Source: DATLSM01 sp035534175 | GTDB lineage: Bacteria; Actinomycetota; Thermoleophilia; Solirubrobacterales; 70-9 | Length of the DNA: 58,745 nucleotides | NCBI GenBank assembly: GCA_035534175.1 | Contig: DATLSM010000047.1 | Location: 1-58,745 of the forward strand | Direction: 5' to 3' | Part shown: positions 1-9,890 of the stretch, piece by piece | Layout: every line of letters starts with the position of its first letter | Numbering within the stretch: position 1 is the first letter of the stretch | The notes under the pieces: model-generated | Seen by the model: only the letters and a program-made list of their open reading frames with translations | What the model was told of the DNA's origin: nothing | Databases searched by the model: none | Made by a program: the position numbers and the translations under genes

Positions 1-73
1 GGTAGGACAGCCTGACCGGCCGACCATCGCGATCGACTGCGGAATCAGGGCCCGCAGGCCTCGGTCTAAACAT
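1..73 (-). CDS. Start of a gene running off the left edge, function unknown
   Basis: An ATG at 71-73 on the minus strand opens a frame with no stop up to the window edge (24 codons, beginning MFRPRPAGPD and ending RPVRLSY). A strong ribosome binding site, GGAGG on the minus strand at 82-86, lies 8 bases upstream of the ATG. This is the main reason to believe the start. The visible residues are too few to assign a family. The call rests on the start signal and open frame only. Confidence 0.4.
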   Translation of the reverse strand, partial: MFRPRPAGPDSAVDRDGRPVRLSY

Positions 74-375
74 GAGAGGAACCTCCTATTGCTCGTCATC
101 CCTTCCGAGCAAGGCCCGGCGGGTCGCGAATCCCCGAAGGGGGTCCACGCGGGCGGAGGTCAATCACATCGGCTAGTCGCAACGACAGCAAAGTTCAGCG
201 GCGGCGACGGCTGGTCGGCTTGGTCAGCGACCGTCCGGAAACGACCCTACTCGTTTGTACGGATCATTGCAATGCGGCCCGGCCAGACTCAGCCATCCAC
301 AAGCAGGCCGTGAAGAGGTCCAAGGAGCGCCATCGAGCGGCGCGAGTGATGCAGTAGCGCGGGCTGGCCTCAACC
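74..375. other. Intergenic stretch without a supported gene
   Basis: About 300 bases between the off-window minus-strand gene and the small membrane protein. Short open frames exist on both strands, but none has a convincing start signal or recognisable protein. It should hold the promoter of the minus-strand gene starting at 73; no clear -10/-35 pair was identified. Confidence 0.5.
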
Positions 376-519
376 TCAGCGTCCGTAGTAGCGGCCTCGA
401 CCCAGAACAGCGAAGAGAAGGAGGATGACGACGAGCACCCACAGCAGCGGACTCACGGCGACGCTTCCCACCAACGCCAAGACGATGAGAATGATAAGAA
501 GAATGACGATTAGGTCCAC
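376..519 (-). CDS. Small hydrophobic membrane protein (47 aa)
   Basis: A very short protein made almost entirely of two hydrophobic stretches (VDLIVILLIILIVLAL, then VAVSPLLWVLVVILLLFAVL) and ending in a basic tail (GRGRYYGR). This layout matches the small two-helix membrane proteins annotated as DUF3309 or lmo0937-like, whose role is unknown. The GTG at 517-519 is chosen because it begins just before the first helix. An ATG at 580-582 would add 21 residues without membrane character. Likely an inner-membrane stress-type small protein, but the function is not established. Confidence 0.5.
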   Translation of the reverse strand: MDLIVILLIILIVLALVGSVAVSPLLWVLVVILLLFAVLGRGRYYGR

Positions 520-1004
520 ACCTACGACTCTACACCAGAGTTGCGGCAAGGCATCCCAGTGGTCGCCACGGCCAGGCTTCAATGGGTGCTTTCACGTATC
601 CCATCCAGGAGGAGTTGTAGAACAGATCGCCTTCGCCTGGGTCCGCGGCAAATCGAGCCGGCGGTCGACGTTCCAGGCAGGTGGGTGATCATGGATGGTC
701 ATCCAAACGGCCTATAGCCACGCCCTCAAACGGGCGGGATAGGTCGGATTGAACCATGTCGAATGACGATGTTGACGATACTTTGACTTACGGTATCGCC
801 CCGCGATGGTCACGCCGCACGACTTACTAGCGAGCCGTTCCGCCATTGGGCGTCCCGGTGATCCAGCGCATGCGCTGCCGAGGAGTCATTGCTTTTCACG
901 GAGTTCCACCCGGTGACCCGCTGTCGTGTCCCGCGGCACGCCGCGTTCCAACTAAATCCGGCGCGGCGAGCTGTAGCTGAGTGGAGCCCGCGGAGCGGAG
1001 TAGC
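520..1004. other. Intergenic stretch without a supported gene
   Basis: No frame here shows a recognisable protein. A small GCCC/GGGC hairpin is visible near 732-745. The end of the stretch carries the ribosome binding site (GGAG) of the following plus-strand gene. The long minus-strand frames covering 810-1271 are mirror images of the gene at 1005 and are not supported. Confidence 0.4.
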
Positions 1005-1514
1005 ATGGCCGGGGTGGACGCGGAGATGCGCCAGGCAACGACTCCGCAGGGAGTGAACATTGGCAGCCGTGCTGGTGATGTGCTCAGCGGTGCCGCGTGG
1101 GGGGCTGTCGGCGCGATGGCGATGACGGGAATGCGGGTGATCACGACTGAGCTCGGGCTCGTGGAGCAGACCCCTCCCCAGGCTCTCAGCCGCCAGCGGG
1201 CGCGCGGGATACGCGCCCTGCTCCGGCGCGCCCCGCGCAAGCAGCGCAGGGGAGTTGTCGAGGCCGGCCACTGGGCCTTCGGCGCTGGCGGCGGCGCGGC
1301 ATTCGGCGCGCTCCCACGCCCGATGCGCCGCAGCCCATGGGCAGGTCCGGGTTACGGGTTGGTGGTGTGGTTAGGGTTCGAGCTGGGAATCGCACCCGTT
1401 CTGGGCCTTAGCCAGGCCAAGCGTGTGCGCGTGGTCGATCGACTGGCGCTGGCCGCCGATCACCTGCTGTACGGTCTGGTGCTATCGGCGACCCGCCCGA
1501 CCGCGCGAAACTAG
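1005..1514 (+). CDS. Conserved hypothetical membrane-associated protein
   Basis: Predicted protein of 169 aa. The N-terminal third has a Gly/Ala-rich hydrophobic segment (SGAAWGAVGAMAMTGMRVIT) followed by a basic stretch rich in Arg. The C-terminal half has further Gly-rich hydrophobic segments (AFGAGGGAAFGAL, GLVVWLGFELGIAPVLGL), suggesting three or four membrane-embedded helices. It resembles unnamed actinobacterial proteins with the opening 'GAAWGAVGAMAMTGMR'. No enzymatic motif was seen. The ATG at 1005 is preferred over the GTG at 981 because GGAG sits 5 bases upstream of it. Nothing in the neighbourhood indicates a pathway. Confidence 0.6.
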   Translation: MAGVDAEMRQATTPQGVNIGSRAGDVLSGAAWGAVGAMAMTGMRVITTELGLVEQTPPQALSRQRARGIRALLRRAPRKQRRGVVEAGHWAFGAGGGAAFGALPRPMRRSPWAGPGYGLVVWLGFELGIAPVLGLSQAKRVRVVDRLALAADHLLYGLVLSATRPTARN

Positions 1515-1753
1515 ACCATCAACCTCTTCCGCCCCGTGCGACTCGCGGAGGGTGGCAACCGGAAGTCCCACGTTCGATCTGACTCGCAGCTTTCGCACCT
1601 TCACCGGTCACGCCCGACAGCTCAACGGCCGCCTCATAGGAGTCCTGCGGGGCTGGCTGGCCAGGATCTACTGAACGGCACTAATGGTCGGAATATTTGC
1701 ATTCGATGCGAACAGGAGTCCGGCCCGGGTCAGGGCGGTTTTCAGTCGCTTGT

Positions 1754-2167
1754 TCAAAGCTCCTCGTGCAGGCGCACAACATCTTCAAGCTCAGCTTTCG
1801 TCTCCCCTCCAGGCCCGTGGCCCCGGTCCTCGAGAAGCGCCGAAGCGATCGCATCGAGCTTGAGTTGCATCGCACGCTCGGATCGGCGCTCGGAGTTCTT
1901 AAGCACCGCGACCAACAGCAGGGTCATCGCCGACATCGTGCCGGTCAGGGCACTCTCCGTTGCACTCGCGAGGCCGACGATCAGGCCAACGATCCAGGTC
2001 AGGACGATCAGCACGCAGATCGAGAAGAAGACCCCGCTGCTCGCAAGGTTGGACGCAATCTCGGCAATGGCATCGAATCGCCCGCGGCCCTCGCCCCGCT
2101 CAGTCGGATGTCGCAGCAGCCTCCAATTCCTGCGAGGTCGACCACCACCCGTGTCTCTCGGAGTCAT
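1754..2167 (-). CDS. Low-affinity iron permease family protein
   Basis: A 137-aa protein with two hydrophobic helices (SGVFFSICVLIVLTWIVGLI and TGTMSAMTLLLVAVLKN) followed by a charged, cytoplasmic-looking helix containing MQLKLDAIASALL. This order and the 'AMQLKLD' segment match the bacterial low-affinity Fe/Cu permease family (Pfam Iron_permease), whose members have 'QLKLDELI' after the second helix. The family name derives from fungal Fet4; metal transport by short bacterial members is not well proven. The N-terminal 35 residues are basic and poorly conserved, so the true start may be downstream of the ATG used. No strong ribosome binding site is seen. Confidence 0.7.
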   Translation of the reverse strand: MTPRDTGGGRPRRNWRLLRHPTERGEGRGRFDAIAEIASNLASSGVFFSICVLIVLTWIVGLIVGLASATESALTGTMSAMTLLLVAVLKNSERRSERAMQLKLDAIASALLEDRGHGPGGETKAELEDVVRLHEEL

Positions 2168-2179
2168 TGCAAGATTGTT

Positions 2180-2461
2180 TCAACGTTCCTCGGAGCCCAC
2201 CGCGCCAACCCTCTGACGCCGCCTCCGCCGCGTCAAAGGCGTCGGATGATCCGGCGCCTTCAGCAGCTCCCGAGCCAACCGCTCCGCATGCGGGCCGACC
2301 GCATCGCGCAAAGCCCCCGAATGCTGGCCCAGCTCTCGGGCCAGTCCGGCCCCCAGCCTGCAGACGCCCTGGCGAGTCTCGACAACATCGCTGCGGCTGA
2401 ACTCACGATCCCGAAGCAGCTCGAAGGCGATCCGATCCGCGACGGGCCGCACCGGCTCCAT
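2180..2461 (-). CDS. Hypothetical helical protein, probably 5'-truncated
   Basis: A 93-aa charged, helical protein (motifs DRIAFELLRDREFSR and VGPHAERLARELL) ending in a basic tail, 12 bases before the iron permease-like gene on the same strand. Codon third positions are GC-rich as in real genes here. The frame stays open upstream of the ATG, through ...SALAGLGL, to 2512. A stop occurs there exactly where the plus-strand group II intron remnant begins. No ribosome binding site precedes the ATG. It may therefore be the C-terminal remainder of a larger gene cut by rearrangement. Family not recognised. Confidence 0.4.
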   Translation of the reverse strand: MEPVRPVADRIAFELLRDREFSRSDVVETRQGVCRLGAGLARELGQHSGALRDAVGPHAERLARELLKAPDHPTPLTRRRRRQRVGAVGSEER

Positions 2462-2516
2462 CAGTCCGAGGCCAGCGAGGGCCGATAGCGCTTGTCCGTG
2501 TGCATGAGGCCCTTAG

Positions 2517-2996
2517 TCGAATCGAAGCCCATGCGCTGAGGCCCGCAAGCGGGCCAAGGATCGCCTGCGCCGCCTCACCTCGCGCAGCTGGGGCATCTCG
2601 ATGGAGCGGCGGATCACTTCGATCAACCGCTTCAGCCGCGGGTGGACGGCCTACTTTGCGTTGGCCGATACACCCTCGGTCTTCGAGGATCTCGATGAGT
2701 GGTTGCGCCGCCGGTTGCGGCATGTGCGCTGGAAGGAGTGGAAGAGAATCCACGCCAAACAGCGCAACCTGATCGCCGCCGGCATTCCCGCCGGCCAGGC
2801 CTATGAGTGGGCCAACAGCCGCCGGGGGTATTGGCGAATCGCGGGGTCAGCGGTCCTTAACCGCGGCCTCCCGAACGCCTATTGGCGCAATCAGGGACTG
2901 CTCGGTTTCACCGACCCTTATTGCCGTTTCCGGGATGCGACGCGAACCGCTGGATGCGGACCCGCACGTCCGGTGGTGTGGGAGGGGCCGGGGTGA
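2517..2996 (+). pseudogene. Group II intron reverse transcriptase/maturase, C-terminal remnant
   Basis: A 159-codon open frame, without a proper start, matches the C-terminal maturase (GIIM, domain X) part of group II intron-encoded proteins. It has SMERRI..INRFSRGWTAYF, the LADTPSVFEDLDEWLRRRLR helix, WKEWKR, and the terminal AYEWANSRRGYWRIAGSA...YWRNQGLLGF region. Full-length proteins are about 400-600 aa, and the fingers/palm RT domain with its YADD box is absent from the window. The frame opens just after a TAG at 2514-2516, with unrelated coding sequence on the opposite strand immediately to the left. This is a 5'-truncated, dead element. Confidence 0.88.
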
Positions 2997-3014
2997 GCCC
3001 GGCTCCTACCCGAT
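2944..3014 (+). ncRNA. Group II intron domain V/VI remnant and 3' end
   Basis: The end of the maturase remnant reads through GAACCGCTGGATGCGG, then CCGCACGTCCGGTGGTGTGG, then GGAGGGGCCGGGGTGAGCCC, and ends in CTCCTACCCGAT. Paired GCGGAC/CCGCACGTCCGG elements followed by a GC-rich hairpin, with a CTACCCGAT terminus, are characteristic of domains V and VI of bacterial group II introns. The intron/exon boundary would fall at about 3014. The 5' domains I-IV are not in the window, so splicing from this copy is not possible. Confidence 0.7.
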
Positions 3015-3253
3015 TTGTTTCTGATTGAACCTGTGGAGAAACTAAGCCGCGGGCGACGAGCAGCCCCCCGGCGAAAAGCGCGGGCGGAGCCTGTCTTGCT
3101 CGGACGGGCTGAATGCGTTCATTGGCCTGGAGAAAAGGTAGCTCTACTCCGTCTCACGCGCTACGCGTCGACGGCGACCTGGGCCGCATGGCCTTGTCTG
3201 GTAGATCCAGATAAGGAAGCGAGAGTAGGTGAGAGCTGTGGAGCGAGGGCCGC

Positions 3254-4762
3254 TCAGAGGAGCGCCGCGCCGGCGTGCTGGGCGAACTCGACCAGAGGCT
3301 GGGGAATGATCCCGAAGAAGACCACCGCCGCGGCCGCGAGCAGGGCGGGGACGAGCAGGTAGGGGCGGCGGCTGGCCTGCGGATCGATCGGGTCGGCTTC
3401 CGGCGAGGCACCGGCGATCGCCGGAACCGCGGCGGTCGCCACACTCCCTTCGCCGCCCGGTCGCATCCACATCGCCGCGACCACCCGCAGGTAGTAGGCG
3501 AGGGAGATCATCGTGCCGACGGCGATGAAGACCGCCAGCCAGGTGTAGCCGCCTTCGACCAGCGCCTCGATCAGGTATAGCTTGCCGATGAAGCCCGCCG
3601 TCGCTGGCAACCCCGCAAGGCCGAGCATCGCGATGGTCAGCGGCCAGGCGAGCAGGGGCCGCTCGCGACCCAACCCCTCCATGGCGCGGATATCGTCGCC
3701 CTGGGAGGTCTCGCGCTCACGCGCGACGATCACCGCGAAGGCGGCGAGGTTCATCAGAGCGTAGACGGCGAGGTAGAAGACGAGGGCCTCGATCCCGGCC
3801 CGCGAGGCGACCACGACGCCGCCCAGCATGTAGCCGGCCTGGGCGACGCCGGAATAGCCGAGCAGCCGCTTGAGCGAGGACTGACCGAGAGCGCCGACGT
3901 TTCCGACCACGATCGAGATCGCAGCGAGGACCGCCAGCGCCGGTTGCCACTCGCTTGCCTGCGAAGCCAGAGCGACGTCGAAGAAGCGGACGAAGACGGC
4001 GAAGGCCGCCGCCTTCGTCGCCACCGCCATGAAGGCCGTGATCGGCGTGGGGGCGCCCTCATAGACATCCGGCGTCCACTGGTGAAAGGGGGCGATAGAG
4101 GTCTTGAAGGCCAGGCCGACCGCGGCCATCGCGATGCCGATCCCGATCAGCGGGTCGCCCGACAGGCCGTGCCGGGCGATGCCCGCGGCGATCCCCTCAA
4201 AGGAGGTCGAGCCAGTCCCTCCGTAGAGGAATGCCATCCCGTAGAGCAGCGTCGCCGAGCCGAGCGAGCCGACGATCAGGTACTTCAGCCCGGACTCCAG
4301 CGAATGCTCGCGACGCAAGTTGGTGGCGCAGAGGATGTAGAGGGGGATGGAGAGGGTCTCCAGGGCGACGAAGAAGGTGACCAGGTTCTGGGCCTGAGCC
4401 AGCAGGATCATGCCGAGGACCGAGCCGAGCAGGAGAGCGTGGTACTCCCCCTGCCCGGCCTGTTCGGCGGCGGGCTCGCGGAGCGAGAATAAAACGGCGA
4501 ACGCGGCGGTGAGTACGGCGATCAGTGAAATCGAGATCGCCAGGTCGTCGAGCCGCAGGGCGCCGGCTACCAGTTCGGTCGATCCGTTCCATTGCCAGAT
4601 CAGCAGACCGGCGGTTGCCCCAAGCGCCAGCAGGGTCAGCGCTGGAGCGCTGCGGCGAAGCGGCCTGAAGACCGCCGACAGCAGCACCACGCAGATCCCG
4701 ACGCCGAGCCCGATCAGCGGCGAGAGCCCGGCGTAATCGAGGTGCGGCGCGTGGAAGTTCAC
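3254..4762 (-). CDS. nuoN: NADH-quinone oxidoreductase subunit N
   Basis: Membrane subunit of respiratory complex I and one of the three antiporter-like proton-pumping subunits. The 502-aa protein (E. coli NuoN is 485) consists of about 14 hydrophobic helices. It contains the family core LYGMAFLYGGTGST, the central Lys region AFKTSIAPFHQWTPDVYEGAPTP, and QSSLKRLLGYSGVAQAGYM. The GTG at 4760-4762 is chosen as start because it overlaps the nuoM stop as GTGA and has a GGGAG site on the minus strand 6 bases upstream. An upstream ATG at 4795 would overlap nuoM deeply. Last gene of the nuoA-N operon. Confidence 0.95.
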   Translation of the reverse strand: MNFHAPHLDYAGLSPLIGLGVGICVVLLSAVFRPLRRSAPALTLLALGATAGLLIWQWNGSTELVAGALRLDDLAISISLIAVLTAAFAVLFSLREPAAEQAGQGEYHALLLGSVLGMILLAQAQNLVTFFVALETLSIPLYILCATNLRREHSLESGLKYLIVGSLGSATLLYGMAFLYGGTGSTSFEGIAAGIARHGLSGDPLIGIGIAMAAVGLAFKTSIAPFHQWTPDVYEGAPTPITAFMAVATKAAAFAVFVRFFDVALASQASEWQPALAVLAAISIVVGNVGALGQSSLKRLLGYSGVAQAGYMLGGVVVASRAGIEALVFYLAVYALMNLAAFAVIVARERETSQGDDIRAMEGLGRERPLLAWPLTIAMLGLAGLPATAGFIGKLYLIEALVEGGYTWLAVFIAVGTMISLAYYLRVVAAMWMRPGGEGSVATAAVPAIAGASPEADPIDPQASRRPYLLVPALLAAAAVVFFGIIPQPLVEFAQHAGAALL

Positions 4763-6336
4763 CGAGACTCCCTGTGGCCGGGCCGATCTGTCCATCCGTA
4801 GGCGACATTTCGGCCAACGGGCGTTGGTGGCGCCCCCGCGGCGAGCTGGGCGGAGGTGGTGGCCGTCGGGGCTTCCCGTGTCGCCGCGAGAGACCGTTCA
4901 GCCGCGGCGTTGGAGCGGTGCAGGATCAGCTGCGGGTAGAGCGCGAGGCCGAGGATGCAGAGGACCAGTGGGCAGAGGACGAGGCCGTCGCGCCAGGAGA
5001 TCTCGCGCGAGGCGATCCCCTCGGGCTTGCGGTTGTGCATCGTGCGCTGGTAGAGGCGAAGTGCGTAGTAGGCCGATAGCGCGACGCCGCTGATCGCGAC
5101 GAAGGCGAAGACGATCTTTGACTGGAAGAGGCCGTTGAGGATGTAGAACTCACCGATGAAGTTGGCCGACCCGGGCATCGCCAGGGTGGCCAGGGTGACG
5201 ATCAGGAAGAGGGCCGCCAGCACCGGGGCGCGCAGCGCCATGCCTCCCATCTTTCGCAGGTCCTCGGTCCCGGTTCGCTCGACCAGGATCGCGACGATGA
5301 CAAATATCGGCGCGATCACCAGGCCGTGGTTGACCATCTGCAGGATCGCCCCGTCGGCTCCATCGGCGCGCAGGGCGAAGATCCCCGCGGTGATGAAGCC
5401 GAGTTGAGCCACCGAGGAGTAGCCGGCGATCAGCCGCAGGTTGGTCTGGCTGAAGGCCATCACCGAGCCGTAGAGGATCGAGGCCAGGGCGATCACCAGG
5501 ACCACCTCCTGGAACTGCACGGTGGCGGCGGGGAAGAGCGGCAGCACGATTCGCAGGAATCCGTAGGCCCCGACCTTTGCCAGCACCCCGGAGAAGACGA
5601 TCAGCGCCGGCAGCGGCGCCGCGCGGTAGGCGTCGGGCATCCAGCCGTGGAGGAGGAAGGCGGGCATCTTGACCAGGAAGGCGGCGGCGAAGAACCAGAA
5701 GATCCAGCGCTGGCTGGCGTGGCTCAGCGGGTGTTTGGCCAGCGCTTCGATGGAGAAGGTGATGTGGCCGCCGTGGGCGGAGAGGATCGCGGTGGCGATC
5801 GCCCCGACGAGCATCAGGAGGGAGCCGATCAGGGTGTAGATGATCATCTTCAGCGTCGCCGCCGAGGCGGTGACACCGTCCTCGCGGTCCGTGCCCCAGA
5901 CGCCGAAGAGGAAGTAGAACGGGACCAGCATCAGGTCGAAGAAGAGGACGAAGAGGAGCAGGTCCTGGGCCAGGAAGGAGCCCATGGTGGCGGTCTCCCC
6001 CAGCAGCATGAGGAAGAAGAAGAGCTGCGGGCGCTGCTGTTGGCGGAAGGCGGCGAACGCCGTGGCACCGGTCCACAGCACGGCGGTGAGCAGGATCAGG
6101 AAGACGTTTAACCCGTCGACGCCGAGGCTGTAGGAAACGCCGAGGCCGGGGATCCAGCTGACGTTCACGGTGTCCTGGAGGCCGCTCGCGCTGGAGTGAA
6201 ACCCGGCCAGCGTGGCGATCGCCAGCCCCAGCGTCGCCGCGCACCCCGTCGTCGCCCACCAGCCGCTCGCCCGCCTGGGCCCGAGGAGGCCGAGGAGGCC
6301 GAAGGCAAGCGGTGTCCAGAGCAGGAGGTTGGCCAT
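4759..6336 (-). CDS. nuoM: NADH-quinone oxidoreductase subunit M
   Basis: Antiporter-like proton-pumping membrane subunit of complex I (525 aa; E. coli 509). Family motifs are visible: SLGVDGLNVFLILLTAVL, the pumping Glu/Lys region (FFDLMLVPFYFLFGVWG, FLVKMPAFLLHGWMPDAYRAAP) and SYSSVAQLGF-like GYSSVAQLGFI. The C-terminal about 60 residues are Ala/Thr-rich and probably not conserved. The ATG at 6336 has GAGG 7 bases upstream; an in-frame GTG lies immediately before it. It is separated from nuoL by 64 bases and overlaps nuoN by 4. Confidence 0.95.
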   Translation of the reverse strand: MANLLLWTPLAFGLLGLLGPRRASGWWATTGCAATLGLAIATLAGFHSSASGLQDTVNVSWIPGLGVSYSLGVDGLNVFLILLTAVLWTGATAFAAFRQQQRPQLFFFLMLLGETATMGSFLAQDLLLFVLFFDLMLVPFYFLFGVWGTDREDGVTASAATLKMIIYTLIGSLLMLVGAIATAILSAHGGHITFSIEALAKHPLSHASQRWIFWFFAAAFLVKMPAFLLHGWMPDAYRAAPLPALIVFSGVLAKVGAYGFLRIVLPLFPAATVQFQEVVLVIALASILYGSVMAFSQTNLRLIAGYSSVAQLGFITAGIFALRADGADGAILQMVNHGLVIAPIFVIVAILVERTGTEDLRKMGGMALRAPVLAALFLIVTLATLAMPGSANFIGEFYILNGLFQSKIVFAFVAISGVALSAYYALRLYQRTMHNRKPEGIASREISWRDGLVLCPLVLCILGLALYPQLILHRSNAAAERSLAATREAPTATTSAQLAAGAPPTPVGRNVAYGWTDRPGHRESR

Positions 6337-6400
6337 CACGCCGCCTCGCGCGCAGAGTGCGGGGGAAGGAGCCCGAGATCGGTGGGGGCGATTCCCGCGC

Positions 6401-8410
<2,010 letters not shown>

Positions 8411-8474
8411 CCCGCCACCCCGCGCTGGGGTCCCGGGGCGAAGGACCACGGGTGCAGGCTCGGTCGCCTGGCGC

Positions 8475-8774
8475 TCAACCTCTGAGCTCCCTCAGGTCGT
8501 CGACGTCGAGCGGGAGCTTGCGGCGGAAGATGGCGACGATCAGCCCCAGCCCGACGACGACCTCACAGGCGGCGACCACCATCACCACCAGGGCGAAGAT
8601 CTGCCCCTGCTGGTTGCCGACCATGCGGCTGAAGGCGACCAGTGCAAGGTTGCCGGCGTTCAGCATCAGCTCCAGGCAGAGGAGGATCACCATCGGGCTG
8701 CGCCGGATCAGGATTCCGACCGCGCCGACCGCGAACAGCAGCGCCGAGAGGACCACGTACCAGGCGATGCTCAT
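8475..8774 (-). CDS. nuoK: NADH-quinone oxidoreductase subunit K
   Basis: Small membrane subunit of complex I (99 aa, equal to the usual 99-102). It has three helices carrying the buried glutamates of the proton-path: MVILLCLELMLNAGNL (Glu in helix 2) and VVAACEVVVGLGLIVAIFR (Glu in helix 3). The 'LxLELMLNA.NL' motif is diagnostic. The start codon overlaps the stop of nuoJ by 4 bases (ATGA), consistent with translational coupling inside the operon. Confidence 0.96.
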   Translation of the reverse strand: MSIAWYVVLSALLFAVGAVGILIRRSPMVILLCLELMLNAGNLALVAFSRMVGNQQGQIFALVVMVVAACEVVVGLGLIVAIFRRKLPLDVDDLRELRG

Positions 8775-9286
8775 GTCGCCTCGCCCCGCCTGTGGCCGGC
8801 GAGGACGATTGCCCCGACCGCCGCCACCAGCAGCAGGATCGAGGATGCCTCGAAGGGGACGAGGAACCGTTCCAGCAGCAGGCGGCCGATGGCCGCCGGG
8901 TTACCGAAGCCGGGGCCGACGTGGGGCCCGTCGTGACCGAGTGCGAGCAGCGAGGAGGAGAGGACGGCGATCGAGAGCTCGACGAAGAGGGCGGCGCCGA
9001 GCAGGGGAGCGAGGAGGCGCTGCCCCGGAATCGGCTCCCAGGCGGACTCCCCCCCGCCACCCACGTAGGCGGCGACGAAGACGTAGAGGACCATCACCGC
9101 GCCGGCGTAGACGACCACCTGCGCGGCGGCGACGAAGGCCGCGGTGAGCAGGAGGAATAGGACGGCGAGGGAGAAGAGGTGGACGATCAGCGCCAGCACG
9201 CTGTAGAAGGGGTTGCGCAGGGCGACGACGCCGATCGCGCCGCCCAGCGCGCCGATCGCGCCGAGGAAGAAGAGCACCGGGATCAT
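8771..9286 (-). CDS. nuoJ: NADH-quinone oxidoreductase subunit J
   Basis: Membrane subunit of complex I (171 aa; E. coli 184) with five predicted helices. Helices 1-3 show the family pattern GALGGAIGVVALRNPFYSVLALIVHLF...FLLLTAAFVAAAQVVVYAGAVMVLYVFV; the QVVVYAGAVMVLYVFV segment is the conserved pi-bulge helix. It starts at ATG 9286 with a GGGG-rich site upstream. It overlaps nuoK by 4 bases and follows nuoI by 61 bases. Confidence 0.95.
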   Translation of the reverse strand: MIPVLFFLGAIGALGGAIGVVALRNPFYSVLALIVHLFSLAVLFLLLTAAFVAAAQVVVYAGAVMVLYVFVAAYVGGGGESAWEPIPGQRLLAPLLGAALFVELSIAVLSSSLLALGHDGPHVGPGFGNPAAIGRLLLERFLVPFEASSILLLVAAVGAIVLAGHRRGEAT

Positions 9287-9347
9287 CGCCCCCGATCCCC
9301 TCCACTGCCGCCTGCGGCGGTGGGCCGGCCGGTTCCGGTGGGCACGC

Positions 9348-9890
9348 TCACTCCCCCTCCGCTTTTAGCGGCGTCCGCTCGATTGGCTCGGCGAGCAGCA
9401 TCTCCTTGGTGAAGATCAGATCGTCGCGGTCATAGTCGGCCATCTCGTAGTCGTGGCCCATGGTGATCGCGTCGAAGGGACAGGCGAGCTCGCAGTAGCC
9501 GCAGAAGATGCAGCGCGAGAGGTTGATCTCATAGACCGCGGCGTAGCGCTCTCCGGCCGAGACCCGCTCGCCGGGGATGTTCTCCGCCGCGACGACGCGG
9601 ATGCAGTCCGCCGGGCAGGCGGCCGCACACAGCGAGCAGCCGACGCATTTCTCCAGCCCGGTGTCCTCAAACCGGTGCAGTTTGTGTCGGCCGCGGAAGC
9701 GCGGGTAGACCGGTGTCTTCTCCTCCGGGTACTGAATCGTCAGCGGCCCCTCGATCAGCCGGGCGAGGGTCGTTTTGAGGCCGCGCAGGGTCTCGCCGAA
9801 GGTGCGGTAGACGCCGCCGATGCCGCCGGGCTCGGGCCCGCGCTGGACCTCCACCACGTCTTGGTCCTTGAGGTAGGGGAACTCGGTCAT
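9348..9890 (-). CDS. nuoI: NADH-quinone oxidoreductase subunit I
   Basis: Peripheral-arm ferredoxin-like subunit of complex I (180 aa). It binds clusters N6a and N6b through two 4Fe-4S motifs, CVGCSLCAAACP (about residue 77) and CIFCGYCELACP (about residue 121). The N-terminus includes the membrane-surface segment GLKTTLARLIEGPLTIQYPEEK. The ATG at 9888-9890 overlaps the nuoH stop (ATGA); the longer upstream frame to 10088 lies inside nuoH and is not used. Conserved order H-I-J. Confidence 0.96.
   Translation of the reverse strand: MTEFPYLKDQDVVEVQRGPEPGGIGGVYRTFGETLRGLKTTLARLIEGPLTIQYPEEKTPVYPRFRGRHKLHRFEDTGLEKCVGCSLCAAACPADCIRVVAAENIPGERVSAGERYAAVYEINLSRCIFCGYCELACPFDAITMGHDYEMADYDRDDLIFTKEMLLAEPIERTPLKAEGE

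Noticed and set aside
5326..6111. Long plus-strand frame opposite nuoM
   Set aside because: Glu/Gly/His-rich mirror image of the NuoM membrane helices; no start signal.
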